Origin: Betaproteobacteria bacterium HGW-Betaproteobacteria-9
GTDB taxonomy: Bacteria; Pseudomonadota; Gammaproteobacteria; Burkholderiales; Burkholderiaceae_C
DNA: 35,104 bases
Direction of reading: 5' to 3'
NCBI GenBank assembly: GCA_002842215.1
Contig: PHCC01000029.1
Span: forward strand, 1-35,104
Of the stretch, positions 1 to 6,936 are shown one piece after another; the stretch's first letter is position 1, and each line of letters opens with the position of its first letter. Position numbers and translations under genes: made by a program. A model generated the notes under the pieces. The model was not told the DNA's origin, ran no database searches, and worked only from the letters and a program-made list of their open reading frames with translations.

Positions 1-223
1 GCCGTTCTTCAACAACTACCGTCCGCAGTTCTACTTCCGCACCACCGACGTGACCGGCTCCATCGAGCTGCCCGAAGGCAAGGAAATGGTCATGCCGGGC
101 GACAACGTGTCGATCACCGTCAAGCTGATTGCCCCGATCGCCATGGAAGAAGGCCTGCGTTTCGCTATCCGCGAAGGTGGCCGTACCGTCGGCGCCGGTG
201 TGGTTGCCAAGATCATCGCGTAA
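1..223 (+). CDS. tuf: Elongation factor Tu, C-terminal end (partial)
   Basis: The reading frame enters from the left edge (first full codon at base 2) and stops with TAA at 221-223, giving the last 73 residues of EF-Tu. Visible are the domain III signatures RPQFYFRTTDVTG, MVMPGDN and the terminal EGGRTVGAGVV followed by AKIIA. EF-Tu is the GTPase that delivers aminoacyl-tRNA to the ribosome; this end is part of the beta-barrel that contacts tRNA and EF-Ts. It lies 11 bases before rpsJ, so tuf is probably the gene just upstream in the same transcript (the usual str-S10 order). The GTPase domain lies outside the window, so whether this is tufA or tufB cannot be told. Confidence 0.97.
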   Translation, partial: PFFNNYRPQFYFRTTDVTGSIELPEGKEMVMPGDNVSITVKLIAPIAMEEGLRFAIREGGRTVGAGVVAKIIA

Positions 224-234
224 GGAGCATCCAC

Positions 235-549
235 ATGTCTTCCAAGCAAAAGATCCGCATCCGCCTGAAGGCGTTTGACTACAAACTGATCGACACCTCG
301 GCCGCCGAGATCGTGGACACCGCCAAGCGCACCGGCGCCATCGTCAAGGGTCCCGTGCCCCTGCCGACGCGCATGAAGCGTTTTGACATCCTGCGTTCGC
401 CGCACGTCAACAAGACGTCGCGCGATCAGCTCGAAATCCGCACCCACCAGCGCCTGATGGACATCGTGGACCCGACCGACAAAACGGTTGACGCCCTGAT
501 GAAGCTCGACCTGCCGGCCGGCGTGGACGTCGAAATCAAGCTGCAGTAA
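235..549 (+). CDS. rpsJ: 30S ribosomal protein S10 (NusE)
   Basis: The 104-residue product has the full S10 pattern: KIRIRLKAFDYKLID at the N-terminus, GPVPLPTRMKRFDILRSPHVNK in the loop region (about 41-62) and DLPAGVDVEIKLQ at the end. S10 sits in the 30S head and, as NusE, also takes part in transcription antitermination and in coupling to NusG. A good ribosome binding site (AAGGAG, 222-227) precedes ATG 235. It is the first gene of the S10 operon. Unlike the following genes, which are tightly packed, it is separated from rplC by 216 bases holding a strong hairpin, a promoter-like site and a structured leader. Confidence 0.98.
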   Translation: MSSKQKIRIRLKAFDYKLIDTSAAEIVDTAKRTGAIVKGPVPLPTRMKRFDILRSPHVNKTSRDQLEIRTHQRLMDIVDPTDKTVDALMKLDLPAGVDVEIKLQ

Positions 550-559
550 TGCACACATG

Positions 560-585
560 GCAAGCCTGACGAGAGTCAGGCTTGC
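560..585 (+). terminator. Perfect 11-bp hairpin after rpsJ
   Basis: GCAAGCCTGAC (560-570), a GAGA loop (571-574) and GTCAGGCTTGC (575-585) form a perfect 11-bp stem starting 11 bases after the rpsJ stop. There is no T run after it (next bases are GCAATTTC), so it is not a textbook intrinsic terminator. It may be an RNA 3'-end stabiliser or an attenuator. Its right arm overlaps the -35 box of the promoter candidate that follows. Confidence 0.5.
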
Positions 586-610
586 GCAATTTCAGCCTGC
601 TGGTTATACT
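582..610 (+). promoter_or_regulatory. Sigma-70-type promoter candidate in front of rplC
   Basis: TTGCGC (582-587) and TATACT (605-610) are separated by exactly 17 bases. Both hexamers are near consensus. The position, about 155 bases before the rplC start, suggests that rplC and the ten-gene remainder of the operon can be transcribed independently of tuf-rpsJ. This is read from sequence only. Confidence 0.6.
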
Positions 611-653
611 CGTAGGCTTTTCAGGCCTTTGGTCTGAGAGATGATCGTTTTTC

Positions 654-723
654 GGTGCTGCCCGGTGGGTCCGGAGCGCCTTAACAATGTGCCGCAGCGC
701 TGCCTCAGGGTGGAGGCGGGCAC
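654..723 (+). promoter_or_regulatory. Structured leader of rplC (two stem-loops)
   Basis: Two stable folds follow the promoter candidate. Hairpin 1 (654-680): GGTGCT pairs with AGCGCC (675-680), with one G-T pair; a two-base bulge leads to CCGG (662-665) pairing with CCGG (671-674) round a TGGGT loop. Hairpin 2 (689-723): GTGCC (689-693) pairs with GGCAC (719-723), and GCCTC (702-706) with GAGGC (713-717). Ribosomal operons are often regulated by a protein binding such leaders (in E. coli, L4 binds the S10 leader in front of rpsJ). That this leader does the same job ahead of rplC is an inference. Confidence 0.45.
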
Positions 724-765
724 AACATCAGCCCCGGCCAATTGAAGTCGGGAACGGAGAAAACA

Positions 766-1440
766 ATGAGTCTTAGCAACTCCCTCGGGTTGTTGGGTCG
801 CAAGGTGGGCATGATGCGCCTGTTCACCGATGATGGGGACGCAGTTCCTGTCACGGTGGTCGACGTGTCCAACAACCGTGTGACACAAGTCAAAACCCAA
901 GCCAACGATGGCTACGATGCGCTGCAGGTCACCTTTGGTGCCCGCCGTGCCTCCCGTGTCACCAAGCCCGAAGCGGGCCACCTGGCCAAGGCCGGTGTTG
1001 AAGCGGGTGAAATCATCCAGGAATTCCGCGTCGCCTCCGACGTTGCTGCCCAGTACCAGCCCGGTGCCGTGGTGGCTGCCAACGCGATCTTCGCGGCTGG
1101 CCAGAAGGTGGACGTGCAAGGCACCTCGATCGGTAAAGGCTTCGCCGGCACCATCAAGCGCCACAACTTCAAATCCCAGCGCGCGTCGCACGGCAACAGC
1201 CGTTCGCACAATGTGCCGGGCTCGATCTCCATGGCACAAGACCCAGGTCGCGTGTTCCCCGGCAAGAAAATGACCGGCCACATGGGCGATGACACCAAGA
1301 CCATCCAGAACCTCGACATCTTCCGCGTTGACGAAGCCCGTCAGTTGCTGATGATCCGTGGCGCTGTGCCGGGCTCCAACGGCGGTTTCCTGACCGTTCG
1401 CCCCGCCATCAAAGCCAAAGTCAACAAGGGAGCTAACTGA
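766..1440 (+). CDS. rplC: 50S ribosomal protein L3
   Basis: The 224-residue product begins SLSNSLGLLGRKVGMMRLF and carries the L3 core VQGTSIGKGFAGTIKRHNF, the basic loop RASHGNSRSHNVPGS and PGRVFPGKKMTGHMG. L3 is a primary assembly protein of the 50S subunit; its long loop (middle of the protein) reaches towards the peptidyl transferase centre. An in-frame TTG lies at 742, but ATG 766 is preceded by CGGAG at a proper distance and matches the family start. The stop TGA shares one base with the ATG of rplD, which implies translational coupling. Confidence 0.97.
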   Translation: MSLSNSLGLLGRKVGMMRLFTDDGDAVPVTVVDVSNNRVTQVKTQANDGYDALQVTFGARRASRVTKPEAGHLAKAGVEAGEIIQEFRVASDVAAQYQPGAVVAANAIFAAGQKVDVQGTSIGKGFAGTIKRHNFKSQRASHGNSRSHNVPGSISMAQDPGRVFPGKKMTGHMGDDTKTIQNLDIFRVDEARQLLMIRGAVPGSNGGFLTVRPAIKAKVNKGAN

Positions 1441-2060
1441 TGCAAGTTGAACTCCTGAATGACCAGGGTCAAGCGTCGTCCAATGTGGATGTGCCTGAGA
1501 CCGTGTTTGGTCGTGACTACAACGAAGCGCTGATTCACCAGTTGGTCGTGGCCTATCAGGCCAATGCCCGCCAGGGTACGCGAGCCCAGAAGGACCGTGA
1601 GCAGGTTCATCACTCGACGAAGAAGCCGTTCAAGCAAAAAGGCACGGGCCGCGCTCGCGCCGGTATGACCTCTTCCCCGCTGTGGCGTGGTGGTGGTCGC
1701 ATTTTCCCGAACAGCCCCGACGAAAACTTCACCCAGAAGCTCAACAAGAAGATGTACCGCGCCGGCATGGCCTCCATCTTCTCGCAGCTGGCCCGTGAAG
1801 GCCGTCTGGCGGTGGTGGATTCCATGAAGGTGGACTCGCCCAAGACCAAGCAGCTCGCCGACAAGTTCAAGGCCATGAACCTGAACCACGTTCTGGTGAT
1901 TGCCGAGGAAGTGGACGAAAACCTGTACCTGGCTTCGCGCAACCTGCCCAACATCCTCGTTGTTGAGCCGCGTTACGCCGATCCGGTGTCGCTGGTGCAC
2001 TACAAGAAGGTGATCGTCACCAAGGGCGCCATTGACCAGCTCAAGGAGATGTTCGCATGA
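1440..2060 (+). CDS. rplD: 50S ribosomal protein L4
   Basis: The 206-residue product shows the L4 hallmarks ARQGTRAQKDREQVHHSTKK, then the GTGRARAGM stretch and SPLWRGGGRIFPNSP. L4 binds 23S rRNA and lines the peptide exit tunnel. In many bacteria it also represses the S10 operon by binding the leader mRNA, so it is the first suspect for the structured leader seen in front of rplC. The ATG at 1440 overlaps the rplC stop by one base, and the gene ends overlapping the start of rplW by four bases (ATGA), so the three genes appear translationally coupled. Confidence 0.97.
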   Translation: MQVELLNDQGQASSNVDVPETVFGRDYNEALIHQLVVAYQANARQGTRAQKDREQVHHSTKKPFKQKGTGRARAGMTSSPLWRGGGRIFPNSPDENFTQKLNKKMYRAGMASIFSQLAREGRLAVVDSMKVDSPKTKQLADKFKAMNLNHVLVIAEEVDENLYLASRNLPNILVVEPRYADPVSLVHYKKVIVTKGAIDQLKEMFA

Positions 2061-2371
2061 GCGTCACGAAATACGACGAAGGCCGTCTGATGCAGGTGCT
2101 GGTTGCACCGATCGTGTCGGAAAAGGCCACACAAGCCGCCGAGCAATCCAACGCCGTGCTGTTCAAGGTGCTGCGGGATGCTTCCAAGCCTGAAATCAAA
2201 GCCGCTGTGGAATTGATGTTCAAGGTGGAAGTCAAGGGCGTGTCCGTGCTGAACCAAAAAGGCAAATCCAAGCGCTTTGGCAAGTCCGTTGGTCGCCGCG
2301 ACCACGTGCGCAAGGCCTACGTGACGCTGATGCCGGGTCAGGAACTGAACTTCGGCGGGGAGGCTGTTTAA
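2057..2371 (+). CDS. rplW: 50S ribosomal protein L23
   Basis: The 104-residue product has the L23 signatures LVAPIVSEKAT, AVELMFKVEVKGVSVLNQKGK and GRRDHVRKAYVTL. L23 sits at the exit of the peptide tunnel and is the docking site for trigger factor and SRP. Start and stop overlap or adjoin the neighbours: ATGA with rplD and a 2-base gap to rplB. Nothing is unusual in length or codon use. Confidence 0.97.
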   Translation: MSVTKYDEGRLMQVLVAPIVSEKATQAAEQSNAVLFKVLRDASKPEIKAAVELMFKVEVKGVSVLNQKGKSKRFGKSVGRRDHVRKAYVTLMPGQELNFGGEAV

Positions 2372-2373
2372 TC

Positions 2374-3198
2374 ATGGCAGTTATCAAGATGAAACCCACC
2401 TCACCAGGCCGTCGCGGCATGGTGAAGGTCACGCGTGACCACCTCCACAAAGGTGAAGGTTATGCACCGCTGCTGGAACCACAATTCCAGAAGGCCGGTC
2501 GCAACAACAACGGTCACATCACGGTTCGCCACAAGGGCGGTGGTCACAAGCACCACTACCGCGTGGTCGACTTCCGTCGCACCAAGGACGGCATCCCGGC
2601 CAAGGTCGAACGCATCGAGTACGACCCCAACCGCACCGCCCACATTGCGCTGCTGTGCTACGCCGATGGCGAGCGCCGTTACATCATCGCCCCGCGCGGT
2701 GTTGAAGTCGGTGCCACGCTGTTGTCCGGTTCGGAGTCGCCTATCCGTGTCGGCAACACCCTGCCGATCCGCAACATCCCCGTCGGTTCAACCATCCACT
2801 GCATCGAATTGCAAGTCGGCAAAGGCGCGCAAATCGCCCGTTCCGCTGGTGCTTCGGCCGTGTTGCTGGCTCGCGAAGGCATCTACGCCCAGGTGCGCAT
2901 GCGCTCGGGTGAAGTGCGCAAGATCCACGTGGATTGCCGTGCCACCATCGGTGAAGTTTCCAATCAGGAACACAGCCTGCGTCAGCTGGGCAAAGCCGGT
3001 GTGAAGCGTCACATGGGTATCCGTCCGACCGTTCGCGGTACCGCGATGAACCCGATCGACCACCCGCACGGTGGTGGTGAAGGCAAGACCGGCGAAGGCC
3101 GCGCTCCGGTGGATCCATGGGGCAACCTGACCAAAGGCTACCGTACGCGCAACAACCGCCGTACGCAGTCGATGATCGTGTCGCGTCGCAAGAAGTAA
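2374..3198 (+). CDS. rplB: 50S ribosomal protein L2
   Basis: The 274-residue product begins AVIKMKPTSPGRRGMVKV and contains the L2 motifs GRNNNGHITVRHKGGGHK, IEYDPNRTAHIALL and, in the C-terminal half, GVKRHMGIRPTVRGTAMNP followed by DHPHGGGEGKTGEG. The conserved histidine in that last stretch belongs to the region of L2 placed near the peptidyl transferase centre. L2 is among the most conserved ribosomal proteins and is needed for subunit joining. The length is normal for the family (about 273-276). Confidence 0.98.
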   Translation: MAVIKMKPTSPGRRGMVKVTRDHLHKGEGYAPLLEPQFQKAGRNNNGHITVRHKGGGHKHHYRVVDFRRTKDGIPAKVERIEYDPNRTAHIALLCYADGERRYIIAPRGVEVGATLLSGSESPIRVGNTLPIRNIPVGSTIHCIELQVGKGAQIARSAGASAVLLAREGIYAQVRMRSGEVRKIHVDCRATIGEVSNQEHSLRQLGKAGVKRHMGIRPTVRGTAMNPIDHPHGGGEGKTGEGRAPVDPWGNLTKGYRTRNNRRTQSMIVSRRKK

Positions 3199-3210
3199 AG
3201 GGTTGACAAC

Positions 3211-3486
3211 ATGACTCGTTCACTCAAAAAAGGCCCTTTCATTGACCATCACCTGATGGCCAAGGTGGAAAAGGCCGTGTCCACCAAGGACAAAAAACCC
3301 GTCAAGACCTGGTCGCGCCGCTCCATGATCCTGCCCGAGTTCATCGGCCTGACCATCGCTGTGCACAACGGCAAGCAGCACGTGCCTGTGTACATCACCG
3401 ATCAGATGGTGGGTCACAAGCTCGGCGAGTTTTCGCTGACGCGCACGTTCAAAGGCCACCCGGCCGATAAAAAAGCGAAGAAGTAA
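3211..3486 (+). CDS. rpsS: 30S ribosomal protein S19
   Basis: The 91-residue product begins TRSLKKGPFIDHHLM and shows KTWSRRSMILPEFIGLTIAVHNG, ITDQMVGHKLGEFSLTRTF and a lysine-rich C-terminus, all typical of S19. It sits in the 30S head with S13, near the A-site. Its position between rplB and rplV is the universal order of the S10 operon. Confidence 0.98.
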   Translation: MTRSLKKGPFIDHHLMAKVEKAVSTKDKKPVKTWSRRSMILPEFIGLTIAVHNGKQHVPVYITDQMVGHKLGEFSLTRTFKGHPADKKAKK

Positions 3487-3495
3487 GGACCAACC

Positions 3496-3831
3496 ATGAA
3501 TACAGAAACTCGCTCTGTCGTTCGCGGCGTGCGCCTGTCGATGGACAAGGGCCGCTTGGTTGCGGACCTGATTCGCGGCAAAAAGGTTGACCAAGCCCTG
3601 AACATCCTGGCGTTCACGCAAAAGAAGGCCGCTGGCATTGTCAAGAAAGCGCTTGAATCTGCCATCGCCAATGCTGAGCACAACGACGGCGCCGACATCG
3701 ATGAATTGAGGGTCAAGACCATCTACATCGAACAAGGCACCACGCTCAAGCGTTTTTCGGCCCGCGCCAAAGGCCGCGGCAACCGCATCAGCAAACCCAC
3801 CTGTCACATCTATGTGACGGTTGGCAACTGA
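3496..3831 (+). CDS. rplV: 50S ribosomal protein L22
   Basis: The 111-residue product contains SMDKGRLVADLIRGKKVDQAL, ALESAIANAEHN and the end of the tunnel-lining beta hairpin KRFSARAKGRGNRISKPTCH. L22 contacts all domains of 23S rRNA, and its hairpin narrows the peptide exit tunnel, a known site of macrolide-resistance changes. The visible hairpin sequence looks ordinary. ATG 3496 follows AAGGACC at suitable spacing. Confidence 0.97.
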   Translation: MNTETRSVVRGVRLSMDKGRLVADLIRGKKVDQALNILAFTQKKAAGIVKKALESAIANAEHNDGADIDELRVKTIYIEQGTTLKRFSARAKGRGNRISKPTCHIYVTVGN

Positions 3832-3846
3832 AGAGGTCACTGGAAT

Positions 3847-4722
3847 ATGGGACAGAAAATCAACCCCACCGGGTTCCGCCTCGCCATTTCGCGCAACTGG
3901 GCCAGCCGCTGGTACGCGAGCAACCGCGACTTCGCCGGCATGCTTGCCGAAGACATCAAGGTGCGCGAGTACCTCAAGGGCAAGCTGAAGAACGCCGCGG
4001 TTTCCCGCGTCGTGATCGAGCGTCCTGCCAAGAACGCCCGCATCACCATTTACTCGGCACGTCCGGGCGTGGTGATCGGCAAGAAGGGCGAAGACATCGA
4101 GAAGCTGAAGAAAGAACTGACCGCCAAGTTGGGCGTGCCGGTCGCGGTCAACATCGAAGAAGTGCGCAAGCCCGAAATCGATGCCAAGCTGATCGCCGAC
4201 AGCATCACGCAGCAGCTCGAAAAGCGCATCATGTTCCGCCGCGCGATGAAGCGTGCCATGCAGAACGCCATGCGTCTGGGTGCCCTGGGCATCAAGATCA
4301 TGTCGTCGGGTCGTCTCAACGGTATCGAAATCGCACGCTGCGAGTGGTACCGCGAAGGCCGCGTGCCGCTTCACACCCTGCGCGCCGACATCGACTACGG
4401 CACGTCCGAAGCCAAGACCACCTACGGCATCATCGGTGTCAAGGTATGGGTCTACAAGGGCGACACCCTTGGTCGCAACGATGCGCCTGTGGCCATTGAA
4501 GCGCCACGTTCTGAAGAAGACCGTCGCCCGCGTGGTCCGCGCCGCGAGCGTCCGGCAGGTCCCCCTGCCCGCGCTGCGGTTCGCCGCCCCGGCGCCAATG
4601 CCGCCCCGGCCGATGGCAGCGACAAGCCTGCCGAAGCCACGGGTGGTGACACCAAACCCGCCGTTAAGCGCGTTCGTAAAGACGCACCCGCATCTGCAGC
4701 TGCGGACGGCAAAGGAGAATAA
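3847..4722 (+). CDS. rpsC: 30S ribosomal protein S3 with extended C-terminal tail
   Basis: The 291-residue product begins GQKINPTGFRLAISRNW and carries the KH RNA-binding loop RPGVVIGKKGEDIEKLK and the C-terminal S3 domain with RAMKRAMQNAMRLGALGIK and HTLRADIDYG. S3 forms part of the mRNA entry channel, where S3-S4-S5 act as the helicase. E. coli S3 has about 233 residues, so roughly 60 residues here are extra. From about residue 220 the chain becomes a low-complexity tail rich in Arg, Pro, Ala and Lys. Long tails of this kind occur in other betaproteobacteria (general knowledge, not checked). Confidence 0.97.
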   Translation: MGQKINPTGFRLAISRNWASRWYASNRDFAGMLAEDIKVREYLKGKLKNAAVSRVVIERPAKNARITIYSARPGVVIGKKGEDIEKLKKELTAKLGVPVAVNIEEVRKPEIDAKLIADSITQQLEKRIMFRRAMKRAMQNAMRLGALGIKIMSSGRLNGIEIARCEWYREGRVPLHTLRADIDYGTSEAKTTYGIIGVKVWVYKGDTLGRNDAPVAIEAPRSEEDRRPRGPRRERPAGPPARAAVRRPGANAAPADGSDKPAEATGGDTKPAVKRVRKDAPASAAADGKGE

Positions 4723-4724
4723 AC

Positions 4725-5141
4725 ATGTTGCAACCCGCTCGTCGCAAGTACCGTAAAGAGCAAAAAGGCCGCAACACGGGCGTCGCCACCAGTGGTGCCA
4801 CCGTGGCGTTCGGTGACTTCGGTCTGAAGTCCACCGACCGCGGCCGTCTGACGGCCCGCCAGATCGAAGCCGCACGTCGTGCGATTTCCCGTCACGTCAA
4901 GCGTGGCGGCCGCATCTGGATCCGTGTGTTCCCGGACAAGCCAATTTCCCAGAAGCCTGCCGAAGTTCGCATGGGCAACGGTAAGGGTTCGGTGGAGTAC
5001 TACGTGGCTGAAATCCAGCCCGGCAAGGTGCTCTACGAGATCGTGGGTGTGCCCGAGCAGCTGGCGCGTGAAGCGTTCACGCTGGCCGCCGCCAAGCTTC
5101 CGCTGCGCACCACGTTCGTGACGCGCCTGTTGGGTCAGTGA
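4725..5141 (+). CDS. rplP: 50S ribosomal protein L16
   Basis: The 138-residue product begins LQPARRKYRKEQKGRNTG and has the L16 motifs RQIEAARRAISRHVKRGG, RIWIRVFPDKPI and MGNGKGSVEYYVAEI. L16 sits at the elbow of A-site tRNA and is needed late in 50S assembly. The conserved arginine in KPAEVRMG, hydroxylated in E. coli by RoxA, appears to be present. The ATG lies 2 bases after the rpsC stop, with the ribosome binding site GGAG inside the end of rpsC. Confidence 0.97.
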   Translation: MLQPARRKYRKEQKGRNTGVATSGATVAFGDFGLKSTDRGRLTARQIEAARRAISRHVKRGGRIWIRVFPDKPISQKPAEVRMGNGKGSVEYYVAEIQPGKVLYEIVGVPEQLAREAFTLAAAKLPLRTTFVTRLLGQ

Positions 5142-5157
5142 TTCAGGAGAACACAAG

Positions 5158-5364
5158 ATGAAAACTGCTGAACTGCGCCAAAAGGATGTGGCCGGCCTCG
5201 AAGCCGAAGTGAAATCGCTGCAAAAGGCCCACTTCGGCCTGCGCATGCAAAAAGCCACGCAACAACTCAACAACACCGGTACGCTGGGCGACACCCGCCG
5301 TGCCATTGCCCGCGCCAAGACCATCCTGGCCGAGCAACAGCGTGCAGCGGCTGCTGCCAAATAA
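5158..5364 (+). CDS. rpmC: 50S ribosomal protein L29
   Basis: The 68-residue helical protein reads ELRQKDVAGLEAEVKSLQ near the start and RRAIARAKTILAEQQ near the end, matching the two-helix L29 fold beside L23 at the tunnel exit. ATG 5158 is preceded by AGGAGA. An alanine-rich end (AAAAAK) is common in related bacteria. The gene lies 16 bases after rplP and 11 before rpsQ. Confidence 0.96.
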   Translation: MKTAELRQKDVAGLEAEVKSLQKAHFGLRMQKATQQLNNTGTLGDTRRAIARAKTILAEQQRAAAAAK

Positions 5365-5375
5365 GGAGCGAAACC

Positions 5376-5645
5376 ATGACGGAAGCTAAAACATCCCTCA
5401 AGCGCACCTTGATTGGCAAGGTCGTCAGTGACAAGCGTGCCAAGACCGTGACGGTTCTGGTTGAGCGCCGTGTGAAGCACGAACTCTACGACAAAATCGT
5501 TGCCAAGTCGAGCAAGTACCACGCGCACGACGAAGCCGGTGAATACAAGACGGGCGACGTGATCGAGATCACCGAAAGCCGTCCGCTGTCCAAGACCAAA
5601 AACTGGGTGGCCACCCGCTTGGTTCAAAAGGCCGCACTGGTGTAA
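5376..5645 (+). CDS. rpsQ: 30S ribosomal protein S17
   Basis: The 89-residue product contains KRTLIGKVVSDKRAKTVTVL, a basic central part KYHAHDEAGEYKTGDVIEI and TESRPLSKTKNWVATRLVQ, all typical S17 (OB-fold, early 30S assembly). It is the last gene of the S10 operon. In many bacteria rplN and the spc operon follow directly; here a terminator and an unrelated peroxiredoxin gene follow instead. Confidence 0.97.
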   Translation: MTEAKTSLKRTLIGKVVSDKRAKTVTVLVERRVKHELYDKIVAKSSKYHAHDEAGEYKTGDVIEITESRPLSKTKNWVATRLVQKAALV

Positions 5646-5676
5646 GCCTGTTTTTGCGCCCTGCAGCGCAACTCGA

Positions 5677-5706
5677 AGAAGCGACCGACAATTCGGTCGC
5701 TTTTTT
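5677..5706 (+). terminator. Intrinsic terminator of the S10 operon
   Basis: GCGACCGA (5681-5688), loop CAAT, TCGGTCGC (5693-5700), then six T (5701-5706). It starts about 35 bases after the rpsQ stop. This is a textbook Rho-independent terminator. Confidence 0.92.
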
Positions 5707-5783
5707 CATTTCTGGCGCCGCGTCTCTCGCGGGTTGGCCAATCCGGCCCTGCGGGGCCTTATCCAGTACAACGAGGAGCCCCC

Positions 5784-6296
5784 ATGATTCAGATCGGCGA
5801 CAAGATTCCTGCAACCACCTTGATGGAATTCATCGAGGTTGCGGGAGAAAGCTGCAGCATTGGCCCCAACCCGGTGGACACGGCCAAAGCCAGCGCGGGC
5901 AAGACGATCGCTGTTTTTGCCTTGCCCGGTGCATTCACGCCCACCTGTTCGGCCAAACATGTGCCCGGCTATGTGGCGCAGTTCGATGCCCTCAAGGCCG
6001 CGGGCGTTGATGAAATCTGGTGCCTGAGCGTGAACGACGCGTTTGTGATGGGTGCCTGGGCGCGCGATCAGAACACCGGCGACAAGGTGCGCATGCTGGC
6101 TGACGGGAGTGCAGATTTCGCCAAGGCCACCGGCCTGACGTTGGATCTGACAGCGCGCGGCATGGGTTTGCGCAGCAACCGCTATTCCATGCTGGTGAAG
6201 GATGGCGTGGTCAAGACATTGAACGTCGAAGGCCCGGGCCAGTTCGAGGTGAGTGACGCCGAAACCTTGCTGGCACAGGTGAAAACCGGTCACTGA
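5784..6296 (+). CDS. Peroxiredoxin, Prx5 type
   Basis: The 170-residue redoxin-family protein belongs to the Prx5/AhpE-like group. The peroxidatic cysteine is Cys55 in PGAFTPTCSAKHVPGY, and the conserved arginine is in GLRSNRYSMLVKDG. It should reduce hydrogen peroxide and organic hydroperoxides in the cytoplasm using thioredoxin- or glutathione-type donors. No fused glutaredoxin domain is present. Cys24 is the other cysteine in the N-terminal part. GAGGAG (5773-5778) stands before ATG 5784. The gene is flanked by its own terminator and the S10 terminator, so it is probably transcribed alone; no clear promoter was recognised in the short gap. Confidence 0.93.
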   Translation: MIQIGDKIPATTLMEFIEVAGESCSIGPNPVDTAKASAGKTIAVFALPGAFTPTCSAKHVPGYVAQFDALKAAGVDEIWCLSVNDAFVMGAWARDQNTGDKVRMLADGSADFAKATGLTLDLTARGMGLRSNRYSMLVKDGVVKTLNVEGPGQFEVSDAETLLAQVKTGH

Positions 6297-6316
6297 GATC
6301 GGCGGTCCGTATCAAG

Positions 6317-6352
6317 GGCAGGTCGCCAACGCAGGGGCCTGCCTTTTTTTTT
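6317..6352 (+). terminator. Intrinsic terminator after the peroxiredoxin gene
   Basis: GGCAGG (6317-6322) pairs with CCTGCC (6338-6343) across a 15-base loop and is followed by nine T (6344-6352). It separates the plus-strand peroxiredoxin from the convergent acetyltransferase gene. Confidence 0.8.
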
Positions 6353-6375
6353 CTGCCAGCAGGCTGTTCACTGTG

Positions 6376-6870
6376 CTAGAGCACAGCCTTGAGGTAGTGG
6401 GCGCCTGCCAGAGGGTTGTGGTAGTAGGGAGGGACCTCGACAAAACCGGCTTCCTGGTACATGGCACGTGCTGTCTCCATGTCGCTCAGGGTGTCCAGCA
6501 GCATGGTGGTGTAACCCGCGAGCTGGGCCATTGTCATGATGCGTTCGACCAGTTGGCGGCCCAGACCAAAGCCCCGGAATGCACGCCGGACAAACAGGCG
6601 TTTCATCTCGCAGGCGTTGATGTGGTCACTGCTGATCAGTGGCCGGAAGGCGCAGCAACCGGCGGGCGCACCGTCCACACAGGCCAGCAACAACCCGCCA
6701 CCAGGCGCGGCGTAATCGCCGGGCAGGTTCGCCAGCTCGTTGGTGAAGCCCTGGAAGCACAGGTCCACACCCAGATCAGCCTGGTACTCCAGAAAGAGCG
6801 CACGAATGGTGGCCACATCTTCACCAGCGTGAACCAGACGCAGGGTGACTTCGGCAGGGGGCTCGTTCAT
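6376..6870 (-). CDS. GNAT family N-acetyltransferase
   Basis: The 164-residue product is a single GNAT domain. The acetyl-CoA-binding motif is MKRLFVRRAFRGFGLGRQLVE (R-x-x-G-x-G/L type) and the final part is MYQEAGFVEVPPYY, a very common ending in this family. Such enzymes move an acetyl group from acetyl-CoA to an amine; the substrate cannot be read from the sequence. I chose ATG at 6870; a longer in-frame TTG start at 6915 would add 15 poorly conserved residues. It is convergent with the peroxiredoxin gene and probably monocistronic. Confidence 0.85.
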   Translation of the reverse strand: MNEPPAEVTLRLVHAGEDVATIRALFLEYQADLGVDLCFQGFTNELANLPGDYAAPGGGLLLACVDGAPAGCCAFRPLISSDHINACEMKRLFVRRAFRGFGLGRQLVERIMTMAQLAGYTTMLLDTLSDMETARAMYQEAGFVEVPPYYHNPLAGAHYLKAVL

Positions 6871-6936
6871 GGATTCAAGGTGCTCGGGCGATTCCGGGTC
6901 ACGACTATACGACAAGCTGCTTTTCGCAGCCGACAG

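Noticed and set aside
3220..4875. 551-codon minus-strand frame across rpsS, rplV and rpsC
   Set aside because: Antisense shadow produced by high GC in certain ribosomal genes; composition rich in His, Arg and Gly, with no known domain.
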